Assembly: GCA_900315075.1 (NCBI GenBank)
Contig: OMXV01000041.1
Span: 1-32,966 of the forward strand
DNA length: 32,966 nucleotides
Direction: 5' to 3'
Source of the DNA: an uncultured Prevotellaceae bacterium
Lineage (GTDB): Bacteria; Bacteroidota; Bacteroidia; Bacteroidales; Bacteroidaceae
This document shows, in pieces, positions 10,401-17,567 of this stretch (within the stretch, counting starts at the first letter, position 1; each line of letters starts with the position of its first letter). Made by a program: the position numbers and the translations under genes. The notes beneath the pieces were generated by a model, which was not told where the DNA came from, ran no database searches, and saw only the letters and a program-made list of their open reading frames with translations.

Positions 10401-10647
10401 TGACTGCGGTTATGTTTGGACAGCTCCTTACGAAGTAGATATTTCCCATGCAATAAAAGAGAGTGAAAACAAAATAGAAATAGAAGTCGTCAACACGTGG
10501 GCTAACGCACTGCGTGGCTCTGACATAGGGAATCCTCCTTTCGACGGTATATGGACCAATGCCAAATACCGTATGAAGACAACAGAACTCCTACCAGCCG
10601 GACTATTGGGGCCAGTAGTGATAAAAATTAACAAAGACGACAATTAA
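7483..10647 (+). CDS. GH106-family alpha-L-rhamnosidase-like protein (long form)
   Basis: This 1054-residue exported protein begins with a signal peptide ending near VHA. The start of the catalytic region (WDPARPWTFWYWM, then GLGGCYLMPIYGP) is typical of GH106. A discoidin-like beta-sandwich is inserted around residues 180-270 (WIQYEFSQP, GRYFRFSW). The strongly conserved HVDSWECG segment with E421 is a likely catalytic acid site, followed by SSESMAPT. A C-terminal GH2-like galactose-binding domain covers about 890-1050. GH106 enzymes invert and release terminal alpha-L-rhamnose, with calcium. It is cotranscribed with the GH2 gene. A second, shorter GH106 gene is encoded at 18780-21332 and is only distantly similar, so the two probably cut different rhamnosyl linkages. 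Confidence 0.85.
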   Translation: MRRTILTLMIILMTVGVVHADGWDPARPWTFWYWMYGAVSKEGIKADLEGMSRIGLGGCYLMPIYGPDKKPEYEGNATQLSPTFWDMVDESLAIADSLGLRMGIHICDGFALAGGPWITPAESMQHIVFSDTIVEGSGRVNVRIPRPATPEDYYEDIVCYALPLPEGTKGRLHEETVTYSATVTRDSTGTFRSNEPCWIQYEFSQPTIVRSIVIHPSGNNIQSQRLLLSVSDDGEDFREVTQMSPSRQGWQDTGFAHTYSIPSTQGRYFRFSWTPNGTEPGSEDLDAAKWRPNLKIKDIELSDIPRIHQWEGKAGYVWRMAPETTTEELPNELCAPKGEMHRLTIFNNKVTTTLPTGRWLILRMGHASNGHSNATGGGGKGLECDKFSQTTVEKQINHWFGEFMKRPHSSVIKMLHVDSWECGSQNWSKNFAKEFRQRRGYDLLPWLPVMAGYPINSAEDSERVLRDVRRTINELVNECFFSVVERRAHEYGCELSSESMAPTMVSDGIDHFRYADVPMGEFWLNSPTHDKPNDMADAISGAHIYGKQIVQGEGFTEVRGVWDETPAMIKPLLDLNFALGMNRLVFHVDTHNPWLDHRPGMTLDGIGLFFQRDQTWYEESTGLVDYITECQRRLQSGYSVGDILVFTGEEIPSRSLLPDRLVNILPGLIGSKRYLKEKERLENKGQPMEESPVGVNHSANIITPQEWVNPLRGYQYDCINKDALLRFAKLEGNTIVLPNGNHYRVLVLPPTHPMNPSLITLSKEVAAKVEEFRKAGVVIIDAPYTDSDLSSHGVERDVEVPENIAWTHRHDNNGEMYFLSNQQAEEQTITISIRKGNYTTVRVYDPLKKRYLKPDIKSINNPRTILSLTLPAYGSVFIELNDSNTKVDEFTPQFTETISLDGEWDVFFKETGQRKHVNELFDWSQSSEDNIKYYSGKAIYTTTCNIFATIIITEAILHVGEIHDLAHIRVNDIDCGYVWTAPYEVDISHAIKESENKIEIEVVNTWANALRGSDIGNPPFDGIWTNAKYRMKTTELLPAGLLGPVVIKINKDDN

Positions 10648-10660
10648 CCTATAGAGGATT

Positions 10661-10685
10661 GAATTCCAATATATTTCCGGAATTC
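10661..10685. terminator. Possible bidirectional hairpin between convergent genes
   Basis: GAATTCC and GGAATTC form a 7-bp dyad with an 11-base loop in the 37-base gap between the GH106 and purN stop codons. No U-tract follows, so terminator activity is weakly supported. Confidence 0.3.
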
Positions 10686-11263
10686 TATGATTCTGAATTG
10701 ATAGCAGTTATCAGATTGTCAATGACCTCAGGAAAATAGCGCATTTCAAGAACGTGCTCTTTTTCTGCGATGTCATCAGGTGTGTCATCAGGTGAAAGTG
10801 GTGTGGAATACTGGGCGATAATCTCTCCCCCATCACACACTTCACTGACATAATGCACCGTCATTCCTGTCTCAGTCTCCCCAGCCGCTTTCACAGCTTC
10901 GTGGACATGATGCCCCCACATGCCCCTTCCCCCAAATTTAGGAAGCAATGCCGGATGCAGATTCACCATCCTGCGAGGATAGGCATGTATAAGATATTCC
11001 GGGACCATCAGCAAGAACCCTGCCAAAACAATGAAATCAATGTGATACTCATCCAATAAAGGTAGTACCACATTTTCATCAGCCAATTGAGACTTAGGAA
11101 TCACCTTAGTTGGCACACCTTGGCGTTCTGCCCTAACCAGCGCGTATGCATCACTTCTATTACTAATTACTAAGGCCACATTTGCATGACCGTTTTCATG
11201 AAAATAACGTATGATGTTCTCGCAGTTGGTACCACCGCCAGAAACGAAAATGGCTATATTCAT
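10685..11263 (-). CDS. purN: Phosphoribosylglycinamide formyltransferase
   Basis: This 192-residue cytoplasmic enzyme transfers a formyl group from 10-formyl-tetrahydrofolate to GAR in purine biosynthesis. The N-terminal FVSGGGTNCENI phosphate-binding loop, NLHPALLPKF with N101 and H103, and EVCDGGEI with D144 give the complete catalytic set. The reading frame is open for 32 codons further upstream, but the ATG at 11263 gives the normal family start directly before the first beta strand. It is divergent from the yihY gene and convergent with GH106, so it is a single-gene unit. It is a housekeeping gene without link to the glycan functions around it. Confidence 0.95.
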   Translation of the reverse strand: MNIAIFVSGGGTNCENIIRYFHENGHANVALVISNRSDAYALVRAERQGVPTKVIPKSQLADENVVLPLLDEYHIDFIVLAGFLLMVPEYLIHAYPRRMVNLHPALLPKFGGRGMWGHHVHEAVKAAGETETGMTVHYVSEVCDGGEIIAQYSTPLSPDDTPDDIAEKEHVLEMRYFPEVIDNLITAINSES

Positions 11264-11406
11264 CAATTTATTTAGTAGGAGTTCTATATTATCTAAATTA
11301 TTCTCTGAGTAGGTACAGCATCGTTTGATTTTGCACACCCACTTGGTTTTTGATGGCAAAAATCGTATTTTTTTTCGACATTAGCAAATTTTTGAGGTTT
11401 TTTCGC

Positions 11407-11414
11407 TATTTTTG
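11407..11414 (+). promoter_or_regulatory. -7 promoter element of yihY
   Basis: TATTTTTG matches TAnnTTTG. Transcription would start near 11421, only about 15 bases before the proposed TTG start, and would exclude the more upstream in-frame TTG at 11412. Confidence 0.5.
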
Positions 11415-11435
11415 CGGCACAAAACATATATAACA

Positions 11436-12827
11436 TTGGATAAGGACGAAAAGCTTGAGGAAAATCCTCCTCAGCATGGTCATCTCAGCGACCGTATCAA
11501 GCAGTATTTTGATGAGGATATTTGGTGCCAGGACAAGGCGTCGAACCGTTTTGTACGCTCCATCAGCAATGCCTTTAGAAAGATATGCGTTGCAACAAAG
11601 CTATTTTTTCAGAAAGACTTGTTGTATTATGCTGCCTCATTAGCTTTCAACACTGTCTTGTCCATTGTTCCCTTGGTAGCCATAGTGTTGGCAGTAAGCC
11701 GTGGTTTTGGTTATTCCGACATGACAGAAAATCTACTTCGCTGGGTTTTGTCAAGTCAACAAGATGTTGCAGACTATATCATCCGCTTCGCAAATTCATA
11801 CCTTAACCATGCCCTCAGCAGCACATTTATAGGTTTTGGCATTATCGTAATGCTCTATAGTGTCATCAGCTTGATTGACAACGTAGAAACTGTCTTCGAC
11901 GGTATATGGAATGTGAAAGACAGTCGTGACATCTCCCGAAAGATTATCAATTATCTTTCGATGTTTTTCATGGTCCCCATCACCATTATCATCATATCCG
12001 GTGTCAATATAGCCATCTATGCCTATTTCATCAAAGCCAATAGTTATACGCTACTGGCCCCTATCCTGAAATTTTTGATACAACTGATTCCCATCGTAGT
12101 GATGACGGTGGTGTTTGTTATCATCAATGTTTCAGTGCCCAACACAAAAGTTCATATACGCTCTGCCATTATCCCAAGCCTCTTAACGGCTCTATTCATG
12201 GTAATACTCCAACAAGCCTATATGATAGGGCAACGATTCCTCACCGGATACAACGCTGTTTATGGTTCATTGGCCGCCCTACCCCTTTTTATGATTTGGA
12301 TACAACTGTCGTGGTATATCATCCTCTACTTTGCTGAGCTTTGCTATATATTCCAAAATCAGGATTATTTAGAGATGAGGATAGGTAAGGATGATTTGAG
12401 TTATGAGGATAGGTTGATAACCAGCAGTGTACTGTTAAGTATGATTTATAAGCGTTTTAAGCAAGGAGCCCCACATTATACAGCCAAGAAACTCCATGAA
12501 GAGTCTCACCTGCCACTTCGTCTGATCATTGAATTACTTGACGATCTCTGTGCTGTGAAGCTTCTCGACCAAAAAATCGACAAAAAATACTCTTTCCCCA
12601 CCTATTATCCATACGTTGACATTTCATCTGTTAATCTTGGCACAATGGTTGAGAAGTTAAGTCGGCATTACAAGGATAAGAAGCGTCTTGAAATCTCGGA
12701 ATATACCGACAATCATATCCTTGAAAGAATAATGAAGTCGCGTGATGAATTCCTTGCATCATTAAATCAGATAGATGTCAGTGAAATCAGCAAGTGTGAG
12801 GGACAAAAAACAAACAAACAACAATAA
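11436..12827 (+). CDS. YihY/BrkB-family inner membrane protein
   Basis: This is a roughly 463-residue integral membrane protein of the YihY/UPF0761 (formerly BrkB, 'RNase BN') family, whose molecular function is not settled. The family core begins with the YYAASLAFNTVLSIVPL segment and contains about six hydrophobic helices up to WYIILYFAEL. A cytoplasmic tail of about 140 residues carries a winged-helix-like segment (YTAKKLHEESHLP). No ATG is available before the membrane region. The TTG at 11436 is preferred because the promoter -7 box overlaps the alternative TTG at 11412. The DUF5020 gene begins 7 bases after its stop, so the two are cotranscribed. Confidence 0.85.
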   Translation: MDKDEKLEENPPQHGHLSDRIKQYFDEDIWCQDKASNRFVRSISNAFRKICVATKLFFQKDLLYYAASLAFNTVLSIVPLVAIVLAVSRGFGYSDMTENLLRWVLSSQQDVADYIIRFANSYLNHALSSTFIGFGIIVMLYSVISLIDNVETVFDGIWNVKDSRDISRKIINYLSMFFMVPITIIIISGVNIAIYAYFIKANSYTLLAPILKFLIQLIPIVVMTVVFVIINVSVPNTKVHIRSAIIPSLLTALFMVILQQAYMIGQRFLTGYNAVYGSLAALPLFMIWIQLSWYIILYFAELCYIFQNQDYLEMRIGKDDLSYEDRLITSSVLLSMIYKRFKQGAPHYTAKKLHEESHLPLRLIIELLDDLCAVKLLDQKIDKKYSFPTYYPYVDISSVNLGTMVEKLSRHYKDKKRLEISEYTDNHILERIMKSRDEFLASLNQIDVSEISKCEGQKTNKQQ

Positions 12828-12834
12828 TAAAGAA

Positions 12835-13572
12835 ATGAAAAGAATTTTAACATCCATCTGTTTTGCATTTACCATACTATGTATTCATGCTCAGAATGTA
12901 CAGTTTCACTATGATATGGGACATCTGAATTCAGAAATTTCCGGACGTCCCAGTGTGACAACCACAGTAGAAACTTATAAACCAGATAAATGGGGCAACA
13001 CCTTCCTATTTGTAGATTTAGATTATTACCATGATGGTGTGGCAGGCGCATATTGGGAAATCTCCCGTGAGATGAATCTGAGTAGCAATAAGCAATGGGC
13101 TGCACATGTGGAATACGACGGAGGACTTAGTTCCAATCAATCAAACAATATCTCCACCAGGTTCCAACATTCATTCCTCGCCGGTCCGGCATGGAACTGG
13201 GCAAGCGCCGACTTTTCACGCACTTTCTCCGTGCAAGCACTCTATAAATATTATTTCAAGGGGCAGAACCCATGGAATCGTCCTTTTTCCAGTTTCCAAG
13301 CCACTTGTGTCTGGGGTGTCAATACCGCCAACCGCATGTTTACGTTCTCCGGATTTTTCGATTGCTGGTATGACCGCAGTGTCCGAGGCAACTGGATTAC
13401 CATCACCGAACCTCAATTCTGGCTTAACCTCAATGCTTTCCGTGGTTTGGATGACCTGCATCTGAGCTTAGGAACGGAAGTTGAAATCAGTAACAATTTC
13501 ATCTTCGACAACCAGAGGCGTAACGACAAATTTTATGCCATCCCCACTATAGCGATGAAATGGACATTTTAG
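12835..13572 (+). CDS. DUF5020-family porin-like outer membrane protein
   Basis: This 245-residue protein has a clear signal peptide (cleavage near IHAQ, residue 20) followed by alternating hydrophobic/polar beta strands ending in MKWTF, a terminal aromatic typical of outer-membrane barrels. It matches the DUF5020 family, which resembles nucleoside-specific Tsx-type channels; transport of a nucleoside or other small molecule is inference. The ATG at 12835 is chosen because it gives the signal peptide, although the frame is open for 20 codons more. It follows yihY by 7 bases. Confidence 0.82.
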   Translation: MKRILTSICFAFTILCIHAQNVQFHYDMGHLNSEISGRPSVTTTVETYKPDKWGNTFLFVDLDYYHDGVAGAYWEISREMNLSSNKQWAAHVEYDGGLSSNQSNNISTRFQHSFLAGPAWNWASADFSRTFSVQALYKYYFKGQNPWNRPFSSFQATCVWGVNTANRMFTFSGFFDCWYDRSVRGNWITITEPQFWLNLNAFRGLDDLHLSLGTEVEISNNFIFDNQRRNDKFYAIPTIAMKWTF

Positions 13573-13601
13573 CACTGCCGCAAAATAATTGTTTTTTTGT
13601 T

Positions 13602-13631
13602 TTGGTTTTTACCCAATATTCATTATATTTG
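13602..13631 (+). promoter_or_regulatory. Bacteroidetes promoter of the charged-helix gene
   Basis: TTG at 13602-13604 and TATATTTG at 13624-13631 are separated by 19 bases, an excellent match to TTTG-N19-TAnnTTTG. The start codon lies 44 bases downstream. Confidence 0.8.
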
Positions 13632-13674
13632 CAGAAATTATAAACATTTGAATACTCACTTAAAACTATTTACA

Positions 13675-14133
13675 ATGAAAAAGAAAACATTATTCATGAT
13701 GGTGATAGCTGCCATGACATGCTGTCTGAGTGCCAATGCCCAGGTGGTTACAGACCAACAAGATGCCCTGACACCAGAGCAAATCCAGCAGCAACAAGCC
13801 ACCCGTGAGGCTCAACTGGAAGAAGCCAAGCGTGAGAAGGAAAAAGCTGAAAAATTCCAGAAAGAACAGGAAGAACGGGCAAAAGAAGCTAAGAAGCAGG
13901 AAGAGGAAGCCAAGAAGGCTGAGAAAGAAGCCGAAAAAGCTCGCAAGGAAGCCAAGAAGGCTGAAAAAGAAGCCGAGAAAGCTCGCAAGGAAGCTGAAAA
14001 AGAGAAGAAGCGTATTGAGAAAGAGAACAAGGCAAGGGAAAAGGAATTGAAGAAGAAAGAAAAATTAATGAAACAAGCTGAAAAAGCCGAGAAAGACAAA
14101 CAAAAGGCCCTAAAGAAATTAGGAAAAATGTAA
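13675..14133 (+). CDS. Exported alanine/glutamate/lysine-rich helical protein
   Basis: This 152-residue protein has a signal peptide (cleavage near ANAQ, residue 23). After it comes an almost uninterrupted charged helix of about 110 residues made of K, E, A and R, ending in basic repeats. Within it KKAEKEAEKARKEA occurs twice in tandem, encoded by a 42-base duplication at 13912-13953 and 13954-13995. The 14-residue period equals two heptads and resembles the stalk region of TolA. A long coiled coil or single alpha helix spanning the periplasm is the best structural inference; its partner is unknown. It has its own promoter and an intrinsic terminator, so it is a strongly defined single-gene unit. 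Confidence 0.8.
   Translation: MKKKTLFMMVIAAMTCCLSANAQVVTDQQDALTPEQIQQQQATREAQLEEAKREKEKAEKFQKEQEERAKEAKKQEEEAKKAEKEAEKARKEAKKAEKEAEKARKEAEKEKKRIEKENKAREKELKKKEKLMKQAEKAEKDKQKALKKLGKM
13912..13995 (+). repeat. 42-base in-frame tandem duplication
   Basis: Two adjacent 42-base units differ at only three positions, two being synonymous GAG/GAA swaps and one at the third base of the last codon (GCC/GCT). Both encode the same 14 residues. Confidence 0.85.
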
Positions 14134-14140
14134 AATATAA

Positions 14141-14175
14141 GAGGTCATTCCAATCAATGGGATGACCTCTTTTTT
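14141..14175 (+). terminator. Rho-independent terminator
   Basis: GAGGTCATTCC and GGGATGACCTC form an 11-bp stem (one G-U) with a 7-base loop, followed directly by a run of seven T. It begins 7 bases after the stop of the helical protein. Confidence 0.88.
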
Positions 14176-14190
14176 AGGGGGACAGGAAAT

Positions 14191-14239
14191 ACCCTGTAGG
14201 GGGCACTCTATCGTTTTTTAGCGGTGTCCCTTACAGGGT
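14191..14239. repeat. Dyad of the ACCCTGTA..GGG type, possible pgm terminator
   Basis: ACCCTGTAGGGGGCAC at 14191-14206 and GTGTCCCTTACAGGGT at 14224-14239 pair over 16 positions, with two G-U in place of Watson-Crick pairs. The 17-base loop is T-rich. It ends 15 bases from the phosphoglucomutase stop. Similar CCCTTACAGGG dyads occur at 32918-32930. Confidence 0.6.
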
Positions 14240-14254
14240 TGATTGCCTTAGACA

Positions 14255-16003
14255 CTAATCGAGCTTGAGACTCTTCTTGATGTCAGCGATTCTATCCTGA
14301 GCGGCTGCCACACAACGTTCGTAGCATCCAGCGCACTTGAATGAAGGATCTTTGACCTCAATGTAGAACTTAATCTTCGGCTCTGTGCCAGAGGGGCGAA
14401 CACTGACTTTTGTTCCATCATCGCAGAACCACTGCAGCACATTGGATGTATCGGGCATGTTGAGTTTTGTGACATTGCCGTCTGCATCGCATGCCTCAAG
14501 TTTCTGGAAGTCTTTCCAAAGCACAATCTTTGCGCCACCAAGTTCAGTAGGTGGATTGTTGCGGAAGTCGGTCATCATCTGCTTAATCTCATCGGCGCCG
14601 GTCTTTCCTGGACGTACCACATTGATGGTGAACTCACGCGAGAAGCCATACTCTGCATAGATGTCCATGAGCAGGTCGTAGAGGGTCTTGCCATTGTCCT
14701 TTGCCCAAGCAGCGATTTCGCAAATCAAGCAGATAGAAGCTGGTGAATCTTTGTCACGCACTTTGTCGAATGGCAGGAAGCCGAAGCTTTCCTCACCACC
14801 ACCAATATACTTCTCCTTGCCCTCAGATACACGGATTTCGTTGGCAATCCACTTGAATCCAGTGTAACAGTCGCGCATATTCACACCATTCTTCTCAGCA
14901 ATCTTTCTGATAACCTCTGTTGTGACAATTGTCTTGACAATGAACTCGTTGCCTTTGAGCTGGCCGAGTTTTTTCTTGTTGGCAATAATATACCAGCAGA
15001 ACATCATACATGTCTGGTTACCATTGAGGATTTCCCATTCACCTTTTGCGTTGCGGCATACAATGGCCAAGCGGTCGGCATCGGGGTCGGAAGCGATTAC
15101 CAAATCAGCATTCAGCTTGGTACCCAGTTTCATACCCAATGTCATAGCCTCGGCATTCTCTGGGTTTGGCGACACCACCGTTGGGAAGTTGCCATCAATC
15201 ACCATCTGCTCTGGCACTACATGGATGTTTTGGAATCCCCATGAGCGCAGTGCCATTGGAATGATGACACGACCTGTGCCATGCATAGGAGAATAGACGA
15301 TATTGAGGTCTTTGTTCCTCAATATTACCTCCTGATCAACCATAGCTTCCTTGACAGCCTGCAGGTAGTCCCAGTCCATCTCTCCACCAATGATAGTGAT
15401 GAGGTCCTTATTACCTTCAAACTTCACGTCTTCAATCGACACTTTATTAACTTCGTCGATGATACCCTTGTCGTGTGGTGCGAGCACCTGAGCACCATCA
15501 TCCCAATAAGCTTTGTATCCGTTATATTCCCGTGGGTTGTGAGATGCAGTCACATTGACACCTGCCTGACATCCCAAATGACGAATAGCAAAGGAGATTT
15601 CCGGTGTAGGTCTGAGGCTCTCAAAGAGATAAACCTTTATACCATTCGCCGAGAAGATGTCGGCCACCGTCTCAGCAAACATTCTTCCATTGTTACGGCA
15701 GTCATGACCAACAACAACACTCAGGTCGTTGCGCCCTGGAAAAGCCTTGTTGATATAGTTGGCAAAACCTTGTGTGGCCATGCCAACAATATACTTGTTC
15801 ATGCGGTTGGTACCTGCACCCATGATTCCTCTAAGTCCACCAGTACCAAATTCAAGATCACGATAGAAAGCGTCAATGAGTTCTGTTTTGTCCTCATTGT
15901 CGAGCATAGCCTGTACGGCATTACGAGTTTCCTCGTCAAACGCTGGGGTGAGCCATTTCTTAGCTCTTTCCTCACACTGCAAAATCAGTTCGTTATTTTC
16001 CAT
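14255..16003 (-). CDS. Phosphoglucomutase/phosphomannomutase family enzyme
   Basis: This 582-residue cytoplasmic enzyme interconverts hexose 1- and 6-phosphates. It has the complete alpha-D-phosphohexomutase four-domain layout. TASHNP carries the phosphoserine S154, DPDADR supplies the Mg-binding D306, D308 and D310, GGEESFGF is the sugar-binding loop, and RPSGTEPKIKFY is the phosphate-binding loop near the C terminus. The length is usual for the Bacteroidetes phospho-sugar mutase, close to the PgcA type. It is read from its own promoter, divergent from rlmH. It supplies central sugar-phosphate metabolism and is not specific to the pectin genes. Confidence 0.94.
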   Translation of the reverse strand: MENNELILQCEERAKKWLTPAFDEETRNAVQAMLDNEDKTELIDAFYRDLEFGTGGLRGIMGAGTNRMNKYIVGMATQGFANYINKAFPGRNDLSVVVGHDCRNNGRMFAETVADIFSANGIKVYLFESLRPTPEISFAIRHLGCQAGVNVTASHNPREYNGYKAYWDDGAQVLAPHDKGIIDEVNKVSIEDVKFEGNKDLITIIGGEMDWDYLQAVKEAMVDQEVILRNKDLNIVYSPMHGTGRVIIPMALRSWGFQNIHVVPEQMVIDGNFPTVVSPNPENAEAMTLGMKLGTKLNADLVIASDPDADRLAIVCRNAKGEWEILNGNQTCMMFCWYIIANKKKLGQLKGNEFIVKTIVTTEVIRKIAEKNGVNMRDCYTGFKWIANEIRVSEGKEKYIGGGEESFGFLPFDKVRDKDSPASICLICEIAAWAKDNGKTLYDLLMDIYAEYGFSREFTINVVRPGKTGADEIKQMMTDFRNNPPTELGGAKIVLWKDFQKLEACDADGNVTKLNMPDTSNVLQWFCDDGTKVSVRPSGTEPKIKFYIEVKDPSFKCAGCYERCVAAAQDRIADIKKSLKLD

Positions 16004-16059
16004 ATTATTATAATAATTAGGTAATTGTGCTTTCGGTTAGCTATTAGTGTATTTCCTTG

Positions 16060-16091
16060 CAAAGATAATAAAAAGTTTTGATAATCATCAA
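16060..16091 (-). promoter_or_regulatory. Promoter of phosphoglucomutase gene
   Basis: On the minus strand TATCTTTG (16060-16067) is a full -7 match. TTG (16089-16091) stands 21 bases upstream. The start codon is 57 bases downstream. Confidence 0.65.
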
Positions 16092-16118
16092 TCATCTATA
16101 TGTTTTTTTCATTTTTTA

Positions 16119-16149
16119 TTTGTATTTCACTCACCTTGCATTATCTTTG
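16119..16149 (+). promoter_or_regulatory. Promoter of rlmH
   Basis: TTTG at 16119-16122 and TATCTTTG at 16142-16149 with exactly 19 bases between form a textbook Bacteroidetes promoter. The rlmH ATG lies 25 bases downstream, which also excludes the longer frame beginning at 16078. Confidence 0.85.
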
Positions 16150-16173
16150 CAACAAAAATCAACCTTTGACAAA

Positions 16174-16644
16174 ATGAAAAGTTTGCTGCTGCTGATAGGC
16201 AAGACCACCAACAAGCATGTTTCCACTTGCATAGACGACTATGTAGGGCGTATAGGTCATTATATGCCCTTCGAGATACAGGTCATTCCTGAACTTAAAA
16301 ACACCAAGAACTTGAGCACTTCACAGCAGAAAGAACGTGAGGGCGAATTGCTATTAAACAAAATTCAAGAGGGTGACCATGTAGTGCTTCTCGATGAACA
16401 TGGACAGGAGTTGCGCAGTGTGGAATTTGCAAAATGGCTTGAGAAACGCCAACAAAGTGGTCGCCGCCTCGTTTTTGTGATTGGCGGTGCGTATGGATTT
16501 TCAGAAGCTGTCTATCATCGTGCAAACGAACAGTTCTCCCTTTCCAAAATGACATTTTCGCATCAGTTGGTGCGACTGGTGTTCACCGAACAGGTGTATC
16601 GTGCTTGCACCATCATCAAGGGTGAACCTTATCATCATGAATAA
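16174..16644 (+). CDS. rlmH: 23S rRNA (pseudouridine-1915-N3)-methyltransferase RlmH
   Basis: This 156-residue SPOUT-class enzyme methylates pseudouridine 1915 in helix 69 of 23S rRNA using S-adenosylmethionine. LLDEHGQEL (73-80), FVIGGAYGF (101-109) forming the knotted cofactor site, and the C-terminal FSHQLVRLVFTEQVYRA segment ending in GEPYHHE are all intact. The length is normal. The ATG at 16174 lies 25 bases after a strong promoter. The last 29 bases overlap, on the opposite strand, the end of maf. Confidence 0.96.
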   Translation: MKSLLLLIGKTTNKHVSTCIDDYVGRIGHYMPFEIQVIPELKNTKNLSTSQQKEREGELLLNKIQEGDHVVLLDEHGQELRSVEFAKWLEKRQQSGRRLVFVIGGAYGFSEAVYHRANEQFSLSKMTFSHQLVRLVFTEQVYRACTIIKGEPYHHE

Positions 16645-17221
16645 GTGCTTCCATGCCATAGATATCGAGCAGTTCTTGCCATATTCTCTGTACTGGCAAC
16701 CCCATCACATTGAAATAGCTTCCATGGAGTGAAGTGACGCCAATATAGCCAATCCATTCCTGAATGCCGTATGCCCCTGCCTTGTCGTATGGTTTGTATT
16801 GGTCCACATAATACTCAATCTCTTGCTCAGCGAGAGACTTGAAAGTTACATCCGTTGATACAGATAGAGACCGATGGATTTTATTGCTTGTCAGGCATAC
16901 GCCTGTGATTACCTGATGCGTGCGCCCACTTATCATCCTCAACATATCACAAGCCTCCTCACGGCCATGTGGCTTACCCAAGACATTTTTCCCGACGATT
17001 ACCACGGTATCGGCAGTGATGACCAATTCATCATCTCGAATACTTTCTTGGTAAGCCTTGGCTTTCTGACTTGATATATATACTGGAATTTGTTCAACAG
17101 ACAGGTCGAGGGGATAGGTCTCATCAATGTCTTTGATGACACGTACCTCAAAATCTAATCCAAGACCGGCAAGGAGTTCCCTTCGTCTTGGAGAATTGCT
17201 GGCAAGAATGAGATGGAGCAT
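16616..17221 (-). CDS. maf: Maf-family nucleotide pyrophosphatase
   Basis: This 201-residue cytoplasmic enzyme belongs to the Maf/Ham1-like house-cleaning nucleotide pyrophosphatases (dTTP/UTP type), which hydrolyse modified or excess NTPs. The LASNSPRRRELL start, SQKAKA, the ADTVV catalytic Asp segment, GRTHQVITGV and KPYDKAGAYGIQ are all present. The frame is open 25 codons upstream, but those codons lie in the ATTGAAG word array, and the ATG at 17221 gives the canonical N terminus. Its 3' end overlaps rlmH tail to tail by 29 bases. kdsC lies upstream on the same strand. Confidence 0.94.
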   Translation of the reverse strand: MLHLILASNSPRRRELLAGLGLDFEVRVIKDIDETYPLDLSVEQIPVYISSQKAKAYQESIRDDELVITADTVVIVGKNVLGKPHGREEACDMLRMISGRTHQVITGVCLTSNKIHRSLSVSTDVTFKSLAEQEIEYYVDQYKPYDKAGAYGIQEWIGYIGVTSLHGSYFNVMGLPVQRIWQELLDIYGMEALIHDDKVHP

Positions 17222-17567
17222 TGAAAATTGAAGATTGAAAATTGAAGATTGAATTTTTGGAGCAGCGAGGGCAGAGTCAAACGACGTACGAAGCAAGGGC
17301 AGAGATTGAGTTTACTCATACTATGCTTTGCAAGGAGGAGTTCGACCGAAGGTCAAACTTGTTTGAACTATGCCGAGTCGTGACAAAAATCAGCGAAGCT
17401 AAAATTGGAGATGAAGAGTAGATAAAGGGAAATTAAAAAGGAGTTAAAGGGACAAATGCCCTGATGATTAGAGATTGGTGGTTTGAGATTAGAGATTGGA
17501 AATAATCACAGTCCTCAGTTCCTAACTTCTAACTCCTAACTTCTAACTCCTAACTCCTAACTAATCA
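17222..17567. repeat. Intergenic region made of four word families
   Basis: This 346-base gap contains no gene. It holds ATTGAAG words (17222-17255), a degenerate hairpin around GTTCGACC/GGTCAAAC (about 17348-17366), GTAGATAAAGGG and an 18-base AGTTAAAGGGACAAATGC segment identical to 31001-31018 (at 17418-17459), GATTAGAGATTGG words (17466-17500) and CCTAACTTCTAACT words (17518-17562) that reach the kdsC stop. Confidence 0.75.

Noticed and set aside
13812-14099. Minus-strand open frame rich in S, F and A
   Set aside because: Low-complexity complement of the K/E/A-rich helix gene; no independent start signals.
15281-16024. Long + strand open frame of 247 codons
   Set aside because: It lies entirely antisense to the phosphoglucomutase gene, whose motifs are complete; the translated product has no recognisable features.
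16078-16173. N-terminal extension of RlmH
   Set aside because: The extra codons lie over the promoter (16119-16149), and the family begins at MKSLLLLIGK.
17222-17296. N-terminal extension of Maf
   Set aside because: The extra codons are encoded by the ATTGAAG word array and lack similarity to Maf proteins, which start at LASNSPRR.
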